NCBI GenBank assembly: GCA_000961725.1
Contig: LADS01000058.1
Coordinates: forward strand, 124,001-188,000
Direction of reading: 5' to 3'
Length of the DNA stretch: 64,000 nt
Source of the DNA: Desulfobulbaceae bacterium BRH_c16a
GTDB taxonomy: Bacteria; Desulfobacterota; Desulfobulbia; Desulfobulbales; Desulfocapsaceae
Notes under the pieces: model-generated
What the model was told of the DNA's origin: nothing
Seen by the model: the letters and a program-made list of their open reading frames with translations, nothing else
Databases searched by the model: none
Part shown: positions 17,468-29,294 of the stretch, in pieces
Layout: every line of letters begins with the position of its first letter
How positions within the stretch are numbered: position 1 is the stretch's first letter
Position numbers and translations under genes: made by a program

Positions 17468-20400
17468 ATGGCCCTGCACAATCGGGATGACGTAAAGGAT
17501 AACTGCGGCTTCGGCTTGATTTCCCATCTGGAGGGCGAGGCCAGCCATAAACTGGTTCGGACGGCAATCTCGTCGCTGTCCCGCATGGCCCACCGCGGCG
17601 GAATCGCCGCCGACGGCAAAAGCGGTGACGGCTGCGGCCTGCTGCTGCAGAAACCCGACGGCTTTTTCCAGGCCATTGCTCAAGAACAGGGCTGGAGTCT
17701 GGGCGGCCGGTACGGGGTCGGCATGGTCTTTTTCAGTCAGGATGCGGCCTTGGCCGAGGCCGCCCGGACAATCATCGACCAGGAGCTGGCGCGGGAAACC
17801 CTCACCGTCCTTGGCTGGCGCGAGGTGCCTTTAGATCCTGAGGTGCTCGGTGACTTTGCCGGGAATTCCATGCCGAAGATTGCCCAGGTCGTCTTCAACG
17901 GTCCTTTCGGCTGGGGCTCGAAGGATCTCGAGCGGCGGCTCTATATGGTGAAACGGCGGGTGGAAAAACGGGTGACGGGTGATGAAGATTTCTATATCGC
18001 CAGCCTTTCCAACCTGGTGATTATCTATAAAGGCCTGTGCCGGCCTGCCGATCTGCCGAAATTTTTCCCGGATCTGGCCGATTACCGGATGCAGTCGGCG
18101 ATCTGTCTCTTTCATCAGCGGTTCTCGACCAATACCCTGCCCAGATGGCCGCTGGCCCACCCGTTCCGTTACCTCGCCCATAACGGCGAGATCAACACCA
18201 TCACCGGCAACCGGCAATGGGCGAGGTCCCGGTCCTACAAATTCCGCTCGCCGCTGCTGCCGGACATGGCCGAGGCGGCGCCTTTTGTCAACAGCAGCGG
18301 GTCGGATTCCTCGGCGCTCGACAACATGCTCGAGCTGTTCCTGGCCGGCGGCATGGATCTTTTCCGGGCCTTCCGGCTGCTCATCCCGCCCGCCTGGCAG
18401 AATCATCCCGACATGGACGACGATCTGCGGGCCTTTTACGACTTCAACTCGATGCACATGGAGCCCTGGGACGGCCCGGCCGGAATCGTCATGAGCGACG
18501 GACGCTTCGCTGCCTGCGGCCTGGATCGCAACGGGCTCAGGCCGGCCAGGTACGTTATCACCAAGGACAGGCTTATCACTCTTGCTTCCGAAGTCGGCAT
18601 CTGGGATTACGAGCCGGACGAGGTGATCGAGAAGGGCAGGGTCGGCCCCGGCGAACTGCTGGTGATCGATACCCTCACCGGCAAGCGCTGGACTTCCTGG
18701 GATATCGACCGGGAGCTGAAAAGCCGCCATCCCTACCGCAAGTGGATGGACACCTGCTGCCGCAAACTCAACTCCTTCGACACTGACGAGACTCTTGAGA
18801 CAGGTGCCAGGGCTCTCGACGACGACAGGCTTTTACTCTATCAGAAGCTCTTCGGCTGCAGCAGCGAAGAGCTCGAGCAGATGGTGAAAGTGCTGGGCGA
18901 GACCAGCCAGGAGCCGGTATCTTCCATGGGCGACGATGTGCCGATGGCGGTCTTGTCCGGCGGGCAGCGCAGCCTCTACGACTATTTCCGCCAGATGTTC
19001 GCCCAGGTCACCAACCCGCCCATCGACCCCCTGCGGGAGCGCCATGTCATGTCGCTTGCCACCTGTGTGGGACGGGAGCAGAACGTCTTCGACGAGGCGC
19101 AGGGCCATGCCTACCGGGTGATGTTCCAGTCGCCGGTGCTGGTGTACAGCGACCTCCAGCAGCTGCTGCGGCTGAATAAGGCTCATTACAAGCATGTGAT
19201 CATCGACCTCAATTATCGGAAGCAGGTGGGCCTCAAGGCGGCGATCGAGGCGCTGGGGCAACGGGTTCTTGCTGAGACGGAAAACGGTGCGGTTCTTCTG
19301 GTTCTTTCCGACCGGGATATCGCGCCGGAGACGTTGCCTGTCCCTGCCGCCATGGCGGTGGGCGCGGTTCAGCGAACCTTGGTGGAAAACAACCGGCGCT
19401 GCGATGCCAATATCATCGTCGAAACCGCCAGTGTCCGCGACCCGCACCAGTTTGCCGTGCTTCTCGCGATGGGGGCAACCGCGGTCTATCCCTATCTGGT
19501 CTACGAGTCGCTCGGCCGGCTGGTCGATGATGGAGTACTCAAGACACCCCTGCGCCAGGCGATCCGTAATTATCGCAAGGGGGTCGACAAGGGCTTGCTG
19601 AAGATCCTCTCGAAGATGGGTATCTCGACCATTTCCTCCTACCGCTGCTCGCAACTGTTCGAGGCGGTGGGCCTGGCCCGGGAGGTCACCGACCTCTGTT
19701 TTACCGGGGTGGTGAGCCGGATCGAAGGAGCGGGTTTTGTCGATTTTCAGGAGGACCAGGAAAAACTCGCAAAACTTGCCTGGCGGCGGGTGCATAAACC
19801 GCTCAGTCGCGGCGGCCTGTTCAAGTATATCCATGGCGGCGAATATCACGCCTATAACCCCGATGTCGTGCACGCCTTGCAAAAGGCGGTGCGGACCGGC
19901 GATTTTGCCGATTATCAGGTCTACTCGGGCCTGGTCGACAACCGCCCGGTTGCCTGTCTGCGCGACCTCCTGCAGATAAAAAAGGGTGGGACGCCGATCG
20001 GACTTGACGAAGTCGAGCCGCCGGAAAACTTCTACCGTCGGTTCGACTCCGCCGCCATGTCGATCGGCGCTCTCGGCCAGGAGGCCCACGAGGCGCTGGC
20101 CATCGGCATGAACCGCCTCGGCGGCTTTTCCAACAGCGGCGAAGGCGGGGAGGATCCGGACCGGTTCGGCACCGAGCGGGTGTCGAAGATCAAGCAGGTC
20201 GCTTCCGGCCGCTTCGGCGTGACCCCCCATTACCTGATGAACGCCGAGGTGCTGCAGATCAAAATGGCCCAAGGGGCCAAACCCGGCGAGGGCGGGCAGC
20301 TGCCCGGCCATAAAGTGACCGCCCAGATTGCCGCCCTGCGGTATTCGATACCGGGAGTGACCCTCATCTCCCCGCCGCCGCACCATGACATCTATTCCAT

Positions 20401-21934
20401 CGAGGATCTGGCCCAGTTGATCTTCGATCTGAAGCAGATCAACCCCAAAGCTCTGGTCAGCGTCAAGCTGGTCTCCGAGCCGGGTGTCGGCACCATCGCC
20501 ACCGGAGTGGTGAAAGCCTATGCCGATCTGATCACCATCTCCGGCTACGACGGCGGTACCGGGGCAAGCCCCTTAACCTCGGTCAAATACGCCGGCAGTC
20601 CGTGGGAACTGGGGCTTGCCGAAACCCAGCAGGCACTCGTTGCCAACGGCCTGCGCCATAAGGTCCTGCTGCAGGTCGACGGCGGCCTGAAGACCGGCCG
20701 GGACATCGTCAAGGCGGCGATCCTCGGCGCCGAAAGCTTTGGTTTCGGCACCGGGCCGCTGATTGCGCTTGGCTGCAAGTTTCTGCGCATCTGCCACCTG
20801 AACAACTGCGCGACAGGTGTCGCCACCCAGGACGAGACGCTCAGAAAAGAATATTTTGCCGGAGTGCCGGAGATGGTGATGAACTATTTCCGCTTCATGG
20901 TCCAGGAAACGAGGATGCTCATGGCCGAGCTGGGAATTGCCAACCTCACCGATCTGATCGGCAGGACCGATCTCCTGGAACAGGTGACGGGTGTAACCCC
21001 GAGACAGGGAAAACTGCAGCTTGGGCCGATTCTCGAAACCTTCCAGCCGCCGGCAACCAGCGGCCTGTTCCGGAGCGAGTCGAATGTCCCGGACGATCCG
21101 GGAGCCTTGAATCGTCAGTTGGTCGAGCGCTTCGGCGAAGCTGTGGAAGCCAAAGCGGGAGGCGGCGGCAGCTTTACCATCCGCAATACCGACCGGACGG
21201 TGGGCGCTCGGCTTTCAGGCGTTATTGCAAACCTGCACGGCAATAAAGGCATGGAGGAGAGCCCCATCCATCTGATCTTTATAGGGACCGCCGGCCAGAG
21301 TTTCGGGGCCTGGAATGCCGGGGGGCTGCATATGGTGCTGACCGGCGACGCCAACGACTATGTGGGCAAGGGCATGGCCGGAGGCAAGCTGGTTATCCGT
21401 CCGCCCTTAGGCGTGGCGTATAAGAGCCATGAGGCGGTGATTATCGGCAATACCTGTCTGTACGGCGCCACCGGCGGCAGGCTCTATGCCGCGGGACAGG
21501 CCGGCGAGCGGTTTGCCGTCCGCAACTCAGGTGCGCAGGCGGTGATCGAGGGTATCGGCGACAACGGCTGCGAATATATGACCGGCGGCATCGTCACGGT
21601 ACTGGGTGCGACCGGAGTGAACTTCGGTGCCGGGATGACCGGAGGTTTTGCCTACGTCCTCGATGAGTCGGGGGCCTTTACCGCCAGGGTCAACCCGGAG
21701 CTGGTCGAGGTGCTGACGCTTGACGGCCGGTCGGTCCTGCAGGAACACCTGCGCGGGATCGTCAACGCCCATTTCCTGGAGACGGGCAGTGTCCGGGCCG
21801 AGCGCATTCTCAGCGGTTTCGACGAACATTACGCCGCACTTTTCAAGCTGGTCAAGCCGAAGACCTCGGATGTGGCGACACTCCTGGGGCATCGCGGGAC
21901 TTCGCCGGAAGAAACTTTGGCGGTGGTGTATTGA
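17468..21934 (+). CDS. gltB: glutamate synthase large subunit
   Basis: 1488 aa, full length. It transfers the amide of glutamine to 2-oxoglutarate. Class II glutaminase domain starting DNCGFGLISH (catalytic Cys near residue 13, implying removal of a short propeptide), a central domain, and the FMN synthase domain with SGYDGGTGASPLTS. The [3Fe-4S] motif GCKFLRICHLNNCATG follows, and a GXGXG beta-helix domain closes the protein (GATGGRLYAAGQAGERFAVRN). gltD follows after 43 nt, forming the usual NADPH-dependent pair. Confidence 0.97.
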   Translation: MALHNRDDVKDNCGFGLISHLEGEASHKLVRTAISSLSRMAHRGGIAADGKSGDGCGLLLQKPDGFFQAIAQEQGWSLGGRYGVGMVFFSQDAALAEAARTIIDQELARETLTVLGWREVPLDPEVLGDFAGNSMPKIAQVVFNGPFGWGSKDLERRLYMVKRRVEKRVTGDEDFYIASLSNLVIIYKGLCRPADLPKFFPDLADYRMQSAICLFHQRFSTNTLPRWPLAHPFRYLAHNGEINTITGNRQWARSRSYKFRSPLLPDMAEAAPFVNSSGSDSSALDNMLELFLAGGMDLFRAFRLLIPPAWQNHPDMDDDLRAFYDFNSMHMEPWDGPAGIVMSDGRFAACGLDRNGLRPARYVITKDRLITLASEVGIWDYEPDEVIEKGRVGPGELLVIDTLTGKRWTSWDIDRELKSRHPYRKWMDTCCRKLNSFDTDETLETGARALDDDRLLLYQKLFGCSSEELEQMVKVLGETSQEPVSSMGDDVPMAVLSGGQRSLYDYFRQMFAQVTNPPIDPLRERHVMSLATCVGREQNVFDEAQGHAYRVMFQSPVLVYSDLQQLLRLNKAHYKHVIIDLNYRKQVGLKAAIEALGQRVLAETENGAVLLVLSDRDIAPETLPVPAAMAVGAVQRTLVENNRRCDANIIVETASVRDPHQFAVLLAMGATAVYPYLVYESLGRLVDDGVLKTPLRQAIRNYRKGVDKGLLKILSKMGISTISSYRCSQLFEAVGLAREVTDLCFTGVVSRIEGAGFVDFQEDQEKLAKLAWRRVHKPLSRGGLFKYIHGGEYHAYNPDVVHALQKAVRTGDFADYQVYSGLVDNRPVACLRDLLQIKKGGTPIGLDEVEPPENFYRRFDSAAMSIGALGQEAHEALAIGMNRLGGFSNSGEGGEDPDRFGTERVSKIKQVASGRFGVTPHYLMNAEVLQIKMAQGAKPGEGGQLPGHKVTAQIAALRYSIPGVTLISPPPHHDIYSIEDLAQLIFDLKQINPKALVSVKLVSEPGVGTIATGVVKAYADLITISGYDGGTGASPLTSVKYAGSPWELGLAETQQALVANGLRHKVLLQVDGGLKTGRDIVKAAILGAESFGFGTGPLIALGCKFLRICHLNNCATGVATQDETLRKEYFAGVPEMVMNYFRFMVQETRMLMAELGIANLTDLIGRTDLLEQVTGVTPRQGKLQLGPILETFQPPATSGLFRSESNVPDDPGALNRQLVERFGEAVEAKAGGGGSFTIRNTDRTVGARLSGVIANLHGNKGMEESPIHLIFIGTAGQSFGAWNAGGLHMVLTGDANDYVGKGMAGGKLVIRPPLGVAYKSHEAVIIGNTCLYGATGGRLYAAGQAGERFAVRNSGAQAVIEGIGDNGCEYMTGGIVTVLGATGVNFGAGMTGGFAYVLDESGAFTARVNPELVEVLTLDGRSVLQEHLRGIVNAHFLETGSVRAERILSGFDEHYAALFKLVKPKTSDVATLLGHRGTSPEETLAVVY

Positions 21935-21968
21935 GGGCAGCTTTCAGCTATCAGCTGTCAGCTTTTAA

Positions 21969-23393
<1,425 letters not shown>

Positions 23394-23449
23394 GAGTAGA
23401 AATTATCTTTTGTGGTGATCGGTGATACACATAAATGTCAGGATATGTT

Positions 23450-23638
23450 TCAGCTTCCCTTCGGGAGGATTGCCTCATCTTTCATCTGAAAGTTTCGGTC
23501 TGAGTCAATTGCTTTGATTCCTGATGGAGTAACTGCCTTCCAGAGTAGCCAGCCGCAAAGCATCATTAATGGGAGAATGATAAATAACGTAACGGGGAGA
23601 AACAAAAAAATCACGATTGCGTCTATGAAACCATTCAT
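23450..23638 (-). CDS. small membrane protein
   Basis: 62 aa with a strong ribosome site (GGAGGTGTTCAA-ATG). One long hydrophobic region (IDAIVIFLFLPVTLFIILPLMMLCGWLLW) makes one or two helices, followed by a polar tail. Family not recognised; possibly a phage- or stress-type small protein. It lies on the strand opposite gltD, next to the insertion sequence. Confidence 0.55.
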   Translation of the reverse strand: MNGFIDAIVIFLFLPVTLFIILPLMMLCGWLLWKAVTPSGIKAIDSDRNFQMKDEAILPKGS

Positions 23639-23758
23639 TTGAACACCTCCATCTTGTTTTTCAATTTTTCATATGTATGTTCATATGCTTAAGTCATGAT
23701 GTTTCCGGTGTTTGACCCTTGTTTGTCTACTTGCAGATGCTCTTGCGAAAGTAATGCC

Positions 23759-25301
23759 TAATTCTACTTTGGCGAGCATGCCGACAGAGGCAACATCCCG
23801 TCTTTTTGTTGTTTTCGGTAGGCGGCATCAATTGATGCCTGCCTCTTTCTGTGTCTGACTTCGAGCTGTCTCAACACCTCATCTTCAGTGATATCCTTTC
23901 TTGGAAGAACCGATTTCAGCAGAGTTGCAACATCCGGGCAACTCAGCAGTGGAATATCGGGCTGGTGTTGTAACCTCTGTTCCAGCATGAACAGCATAGC
24001 GAGCAGTACCATTGACATATGATGATGCCACGCGAACCAGCCTCGCGCTTGGTATTGTCCCATTCCACATTGATTTTTGGCATCCTGGAATGGACGTTCC
24101 ACCCAGTATCTTTGTGCCTGCATGAATGCCAACCTTTCTGTCGGAGTATCAAGGGTGGCATTGCACAGACTGTATTTTATTTCTTCGGGAGATTCTATTT
24201 CACGTCGTACCACCAGATGCCATCTTCTGGCTTCAGCTTCCTTGCCGTCCCAAAGCCAAATATGTTTATGCAAAATATCGACAAAGATCTTTCCCTTGGA
24301 GCTGTCCCGAATAGCGGTGCGCTTCCAGGCACCAGGGGCCTGCTTTTTGACCCAGGTATCAACCCGCATTGATCGTGTCTGAGCCTGAAGCTTGCTGGAT
24401 TGTTTCCCTTTTTTGGATGTTGTTGGAGGTACTATCGGTTTCGGATCTTCGTAATAGATCAGATGATCCTTATGGATATCACCCATAAATTCTTCGCCAT
24501 TATCGGCGAGTTGACGTAGAAATGCAGGGTTGTCGCCATAAAAGCCGTCGAAACCTACCCACCTGAAGCGGATCCCATTTTTCCTTGCCAGAAAGACCAT
24601 CTCAAGCGCTTGTTCATGTTTGGTTTTGAAGACGATCTGGGCTGCAGGAATTTTAGCTTTCTCACAGCGCTTCCTGTCCTTGATCCATTCCTCCGGCAAA
24701 TAAAGCCGGAAATCTATCGGTAGAGAGAAGGTCCCTCGAGCGAGTGTAGCGAAAACGGCGACCTGGCAATTATCGACCTTTCCAAGCTGTCCGCACCACT
24801 GCCGAGCAACACCTACCGATTTCTTGCCTTTCTTTGGAAGACCGGTCTCGTCAATAATCAGTGCGCTGTCGTTATACCCTCCAAGCAGCCTGTCACCATC
24901 TTTCGCGATCTGGTTATTCAAAGGTCGCCAGTCCCACTGTGAATCTGAAAGGAAATATTGCAGCGGATCATACACGGCCTCGGCAACTCTCTCTTCCATT
25001 CGTTCCATGTTCTTTTTATCCGCCTGGAACAGGCCCTTCAGGTATTGGAATGCTTTCTCTGATAAATTTACAGTATGTCGTTGAAAAAACTTATGATATC
25101 TTCCATGAAAAGACAAAAACTGGCGGGACAGGCCCGCCAGCATGTGGCGGAGTCTGACATGGGAATCTTCCTTGTGTGAATTTAATTTTTTTTGGGCAGC
25201 TGTAATGGGTATCTCAGCTGCCCTGTTGCAATCAACAACTGGATTAACTGTACAATATTAGGAAGAATATTCAACATTTTCTGCTTCCCAAAGTAGAATT
25301 A
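23759..25301 (-). mobile_element. IS701-type insertion sequence, complete
   Basis: 1543 bp bounded by perfect 14-bp inverted repeats TAATTCTACTTTGG (23759-23772) and CCAAAGTAGAATTA (25288-25301). It encodes one transposase on the minus strand. No clear target duplication is visible. The right end sits inside a GTTGGGCT-type palindrome, leaving only its AGCCCAAC half. Confidence 0.85.
23764..25143 (-). CDS. IS701-family DDE transposase
   Basis: 459 aa, apparently intact. LIIDETGLPKKGKKSVGVARQWCGQLGKVDNCQV is the conserved D-box of the IS701 branch of the DDE superfamily. RWVGFDGFYGDNPAFL carries the second Asp. YWVERPFQDAKNQCGMGQYQARGW carries the catalytic Glu. A decayed relative lies at 47-49.8 kb, so the family has moved here more than once. 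Confidence 0.9.
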   Translation of the reverse strand: MLAGLSRQFLSFHGRYHKFFQRHTVNLSEKAFQYLKGLFQADKKNMERMEERVAEAVYDPLQYFLSDSQWDWRPLNNQIAKDGDRLLGGYNDSALIIDETGLPKKGKKSVGVARQWCGQLGKVDNCQVAVFATLARGTFSLPIDFRLYLPEEWIKDRKRCEKAKIPAAQIVFKTKHEQALEMVFLARKNGIRFRWVGFDGFYGDNPAFLRQLADNGEEFMGDIHKDHLIYYEDPKPIVPPTTSKKGKQSSKLQAQTRSMRVDTWVKKQAPGAWKRTAIRDSSKGKIFVDILHKHIWLWDGKEAEARRWHLVVRREIESPEEIKYSLCNATLDTPTERLAFMQAQRYWVERPFQDAKNQCGMGQYQARGWFAWHHHMSMVLLAMLFMLEQRLQHQPDIPLLSCPDVATLLKSVLPRKDITEDEVLRQLEVRHRKRQASIDAAYRKQQKDGMLPLSACSPK

Positions 25302-25317
25302 AGCCCAACGTTTTTAT

Positions 25318-25412
25318 TGGAACATACGGATCGGTAATCCCGGTGACACCCTTCACCTTGCCGGCGCGGGCCTTGGCATAGAGTCTTTTCCGATCGCGTT
25401 GTTCGCACACTT
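25318..25412 (-). pseudogene. fragment of cysC (APS kinase) 3' region
   Basis: GGAACATACGGATCGG...TTCGCACACTT matches the end of the intact sat-cysC gene (about 32862-32955) almost base for base. It begins directly at a GTTGGGCT half-palindrome and stops where the gene would continue, so it is a remnant. The 433-nt stretch 25144-25576 otherwise holds the IS leader and end, with no gene. Confidence 0.75.
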
Positions 25413-25576
25413 GCCGTGCGCTGATGTCTGCTGCCTTGTTTTGTCAGCCTTTGTTTGCTATAATTGGAGTACTGAAGTCATTCGAAAATACCCATGCTCT
25501 TGTAACGTCGACATTGATTAATGGGCGAATAAAAGCTGAACGACAGGCATCTTGCAGGTGCCCAATTCCTGAAAAT

Positions 25577-25918
25577 ATGAACAGCAAGATCACATATTGG
25601 GTTGAATTGTCGGAATATGATATTGCTACAGCTGAGGCAATGCTGAAGAGCAAACGGTATCTTTATGTTGGTTTTATGGCACATCAATCGATTGAAAAGA
25701 TCCTCAAGGCTTATTTTGTAGGTAAGACTGGAGAAACAGCCCCTTTTACACATAGTCTCTCCTTTCTTGCCAAAAAAGCTGACATCTACCGAGACTTTTC
25801 TGAAGAGCAGCAAGATTTTATAGATCTACTCGAACCTATGAACATTGAGGCTCGCTACCCGATCAACAAGAGGAAACTGCTGGAAAGTTTAACAGAAGAA
25901 AGGTGTGACAATTCTTAA
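25577..25918 (+). pseudogene. HEPN-domain protein with C-terminal frameshift
   Basis: 113 aa from MNSKITYWVELSEYDIATAEA, a HEPN protein of the kind paired with MNT nucleotidyltransferases. GFMAHQSIEKILKAYFVGKTG is the core helix. The frame ends early in TEERCDNS. Shifting by one base at GACAATTC restores ILNKAMDLREWILLKL, the expected C-terminus, which ends inside the next gene. So one inserted base has truncated it; the HEPN core is intact and some activity may remain. Confidence 0.65.
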
Positions 25919-25939
25919 TAAAGCAATGGACTTACGCGA

Positions 25940-26239
25940 ATGGATACTGCTGAAGCTATAGAAAAACTTAAGAGATACAAACACCTACTTAAGCAACACA
26001 TCAAATTTGATCAGCTCATTTTGTTTGGCTCCTATGCAAAAGGCACTGCCCATGCAGACAGTGATATGGATGTAGCTGTAATAGTGGATGAACTCAAGCT
26101 CGATTACTTTACCACTCGTCCTCTTTTATGGAAAATACGGAGGGAGATTGATGATAGAATCGAGCCGATACTTTTAGAAAAAAACTCTGATGACAGTGAT
26201 TTTATATCGGAAATTATCAAACACGGCATTGTAATCTAG
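25940..26239 (+). CDS. MNT-type minimal nucleotidyltransferase (antitoxin)
   Basis: 99 aa. FGSYAKGTAHADSDMDVAVIVD has the GSx10DxD motif intact. MNT proteins neutralise HEPN toxins by nucleotidylation in MntA-HepT-type systems. Its start lies inside the displaced C-terminus of the upstream HEPN gene, so the two once formed an overlapping pair. Confidence 0.8.
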   Translation: MDTAEAIEKLKRYKHLLKQHIKFDQLILFGSYAKGTAHADSDMDVAVIVDELKLDYFTTRPLLWKIRREIDDRIEPILLEKNSDDSDFISEIIKHGIVI

Positions 26240-26293
26240 CACCCACAAGGGGGACTGAAAAGAACCGCCTTTGAGGTGTTAACCATAACTTAA

Positions 26294-27086
<793 letters not shown>

Positions 27087-27245
27087 TCATGGCTGGTCCA
27101 GGGTCCAGGGGTATTCGTCGGAGCACTCGATAGCCGAAACGGCAAACCCTGCCTGCAGCAGGAGGTAGAAACGGTAGCGGTCCTCGTCGGGCAAGAAAGA
27201 CCGGCTGGCCTCCGTTTCCGCGGAGACTGACCCCACGGGTATCAT
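27087..27245 (-). other. possible 52-aa ORF remnant
   Basis: An open frame starting MIPVGSVSAETEASRSF and ending ECSDEYPWTLDQP looks protein-like in composition and is not in the track. No ribosome site is obvious and it lies between cysC fragments. It is perhaps the end of a displaced gene. Confidence 0.2.
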
Positions 27246-27343
27246 TGTCTTCCGCATCGGGATGAGTTATCATAGGAAGACGGCATCACAAAAATTATTT
27301 GAGTCCCCATTATGGGGAGTGAGTTCATTCACTTTATAAAACA

Positions 27344-27625
27344 GCATGAGACCAATCGATAAGTTCCTCCCACAAATTCATGACATCACAAGTCGATATG
27401 GAGCTTAATATCCGCTTGTTTGGTTCAATGGCCAGAGGCACTGCCACTGCGTCGAGTGATCTTGCTTTGCTGGTTGATCTGGCACCCAACAGAGATCTTT
27501 TTGATCTTATCGGTATTAAACAGGAAATCGAAACTGTTACAGGATTTAAAGTAGATGTGGTTACTGAAAAGAGTCTCAGCAAACATCTTCGAGAATCAAT
27601 CCTGAAAGACGCCAAACCACTATGA
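27344..27625 (+). pseudogene. decayed MNT nucleotidyltransferase
   Basis: An ATG at 27344 opens MRPIDKFLPQIHDITSRYGA and then stops. The next frame continues NIRLFGSMARGTATASSDLALLVDLAPNRD, so an indel near 27404 broke the gene. The track ORF begins at 27380. The second catalytic Asp is also lost (SDLA instead of SDLD). The C-terminus SILKDAKPL is normal and the stop overlaps the next ATG, as in MNT-HEPN pairs. Confidence 0.65.
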
Positions 27626-27760
27626 AAGAGGATTTTGTCTATTTACTTCATATTGCAGAGGCGATTACAGACATTCAGAGTTATGTGTCAGGTGGCAAAG
27701 ACAAAAGAATTTCTGAGGTGCTGATCATGAGCTGGATTGAAAAGGAGGCGATAAATGAAT
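27622..27760 (+). pseudogene. truncated HEPN partner
   Basis: MKEDFVYLLHIAEAITDIQSYVSGGKDK is a typical DUF86/HEPN N-terminus. The rest of the domain, including the RNxxxH motif, is missing, and the reading frame runs on into the next MNT gene. Confidence 0.6.
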
Positions 27761-28045
27761 CAAACTCAAATTTTAACGGAGTTAGAAAAATTCAAAGCAA
27801 ATCACCAGCAAGAGTACGGTATAGAGGGGCTGGGAATTTTTGGTTCTTATGCTAGGGGAGAAGCTCGACAGGGAAGTGATGTTGATGTAGTGGTAAAACT
27901 AACCAAACAGGATCTATTCAATATTATCGGGATTAAGCAGGATCTTGAAGAGACCTTGCATCTAGCCGTTGATGTGGTGAGTTACCGCCCATCTATGGAC
28001 ACTTTCTTGAAAAAATGCATAGATAGAGACGCTGTTTATGTATGA
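27755..28045 (+). CDS. MNT-type nucleotidyltransferase
   Basis: 96 aa with an AAGGAGG ribosome site just before the ATG. FGSYARGEARQGSDVDVVVKL keeps GSx10DxD. NIIGIKQDLEETLHLAVDVVSYRP is the family C-terminal half. Its overlapping partner is a truncated HEPN gene, so the antitoxin seems to have outlived its toxin. Confidence 0.8.
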   Translation: MNQTQILTELEKFKANHQQEYGIEGLGIFGSYARGEARQGSDVDVVVKLTKQDLFNIIGIKQDLEETLHLAVDVVSYRPSMDTFLKKCIDRDAVYV

Positions 28046-28250
28046 CAAAGATCTTGCATCTCACATCCTTGAACAGGTTCTGAAAAGTTCAAAAACAATC
28101 AGGATGCGCTTTGAATCTGTACAGTCCGTCGATGATTTTACTAACACACCAGGAGGCATGGAGGAGTTTGATTCTATTTGCATGTTGCTGGTTACTATTG
28201 GTGAAACTTGTCTTAACTTGTCAACTTCTAGGCCTGGCCCCGTTTTATGA
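28038..28250 (+). pseudogene. HEPN (DUF86) protein truncated by a duplication junction
   Basis: MYDKDLASHILEQVLKSSKTIRMRF and FDSICMLLVTIGE match DUF86/HEPN toxins. At about 28207 the sequence enters the 600-bp duplicated segment and the frame ends with the unrelated LNLSTSRPGPVL. The catalytic RxxxxH motif is absent. Confidence 0.65.
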
Positions 28251-28808
28251 TTTTATAAGTTATGCTTTCTCATAGTTGCATGGTAAATTAAAAATAAACG
28301 TGGTCAATCTAGTCACAACACAGGAAATTCATTTCTTGTTTTTCACTCCTCAAGCACCACCTCACAACCACTTCCACGGGTATGTGTGGGTACCAAAAAA
28401 GGCGGACATCGACGATCCCCGAAAGGAGATTCATGGACAGACTTATAGAAGAACACCGTGCAGAGATTAAGCGGCTTGCCCTCTTACGCGGCGCCCGCCG
28501 GGTGAGAGTATTCGGTTCGCGGGCTCGTGGCGATGCCGGTCCTGAAAGTGACGTGGATATCCTTATTGATCTTGAAAAAGGCCGTTCAGCCTTGGCGCTG
28601 GGGGGACTTCTGATGGACCTTCAGGATCTTTTGGGTAAGAAGGTGGAGGTGGTGACGCCGGCTGCCTTGCATCCAAGAATTCGCGACCGCATTCTTGGGC
28701 AGGCTGTTGATATATGACTCTCTCCGAACGTGATCAAGTATATGTTGAGCACATGCTGGAGTGCATCGAACGCGTCGAGCGATTCGTAGGCCAAGACCGT
28801 AATTTTTT
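28207..28808 (+). repeat. 600-bp direct repeat, copy 1
   Basis: CTTGTCTTAACTTGTCAACTTC...GGCCAAGACCGTAATTTTT is nearly identical to 31804-32405. It contains a complete MNT gene and the first third of its HEPN partner. Confidence 0.85.
28434..28717 (+). CDS. MNT-type nucleotidyltransferase (duplicate copy 1)
   Basis: 94 aa from MDRLIEEHRAEIKRL, with AAAGGAG 7 nt upstream; the upstream extension in the track is not needed. FGSRARGDAGPESDVDILIDL has the GSx10DxD motif. It differs from the copy at 32032 by one residue near the start (A/E). The partner HEPN gene overlaps at ATGA but is truncated. Confidence 0.78.
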
Positions 28809-28955
28809 CCGGCCTCTGGGGTCAGGTTGTGGCAACCCGATATTAACTGATTCACTGATATCTGGGAATTGACAAAGATGTTCTCTGGAGTTTATCTTTT
28901 AAAGAAGATATACCGATTTTATCGCAAGAGTCGGCAAAGTTGGGAGAGGAGCATT
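28714..28955 (+). pseudogene. chimeric HEPN remnant
   Basis: MTLSERDQVYVEHMLECIERVERFVGQDRN is a HEPN N-terminus ending at the duplication border (about 28808). From 28813 (GGGGTCAGGTTGTGGCAAC...) the sequence instead resembles the last 130 nt of the intact HEPN gene at 29287-29631, with many changes. Two HEPN relics have been joined. Confidence 0.55.
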
Positions 28956-29003
28956 AGAGATAATTTCGGAAATGTAACAGTAACGATCTGTTTTAGAATT
29001 GAT

Positions 29004-29294
29004 ATGAATCGACGAGATGCACTCAATACACTTGCAAAGGCGAAGGCCGAATTGGCCGAACGTTTCGGAGTAACCCGCCTTGCTCTGTTCGGATCGACGG
29101 CCCGTGATGTTGCCAAGCGAGAAAGCGACATTGACATCTTGGTGGCCTTCGATGGACCTGCCACATCTTCAAAATACTTTGGTGTTCAGTTCATGTTGGA
29201 AGATCTGTTTGGTTGCAGCGTTGACCTGGTAACTGAGAAGGCACTTCGCTCCGAACTTCGGACACATATCGAGAAGGAGGCGATCTATGTCTGA
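29004..29294 (+). CDS. mntA: MNT antitoxin of an intact MNT-HEPN pair
   Basis: 96 aa from MNRRDALNTLAKAKAELAERF; the ORF in the track starts 45 codons too early, in the upstream relic. FGSTARDVAKRESDIDILVAFD keeps GSx10DxD. The stop overlaps the HEPN start, as usual for MntA-HepT modules. It is expected to nucleotidylate the HEPN toxin and so inactivate it. Confidence 0.85.
   Translation: MNRRDALNTLAKAKAELAERFGVTRLALFGSTARDVAKRESDIDILVAFDGPATSSKYFGVQFMLEDLFGCSVDLVTEKALRSELRTHIEKEAIYV

Noticed and set aside
18833-20386. 517-aa minus-strand ORF opposite gltB
   Set aside because: Shadow ORF in a GC-rich gene, His/Arg-rich composition typical of antisense frames.
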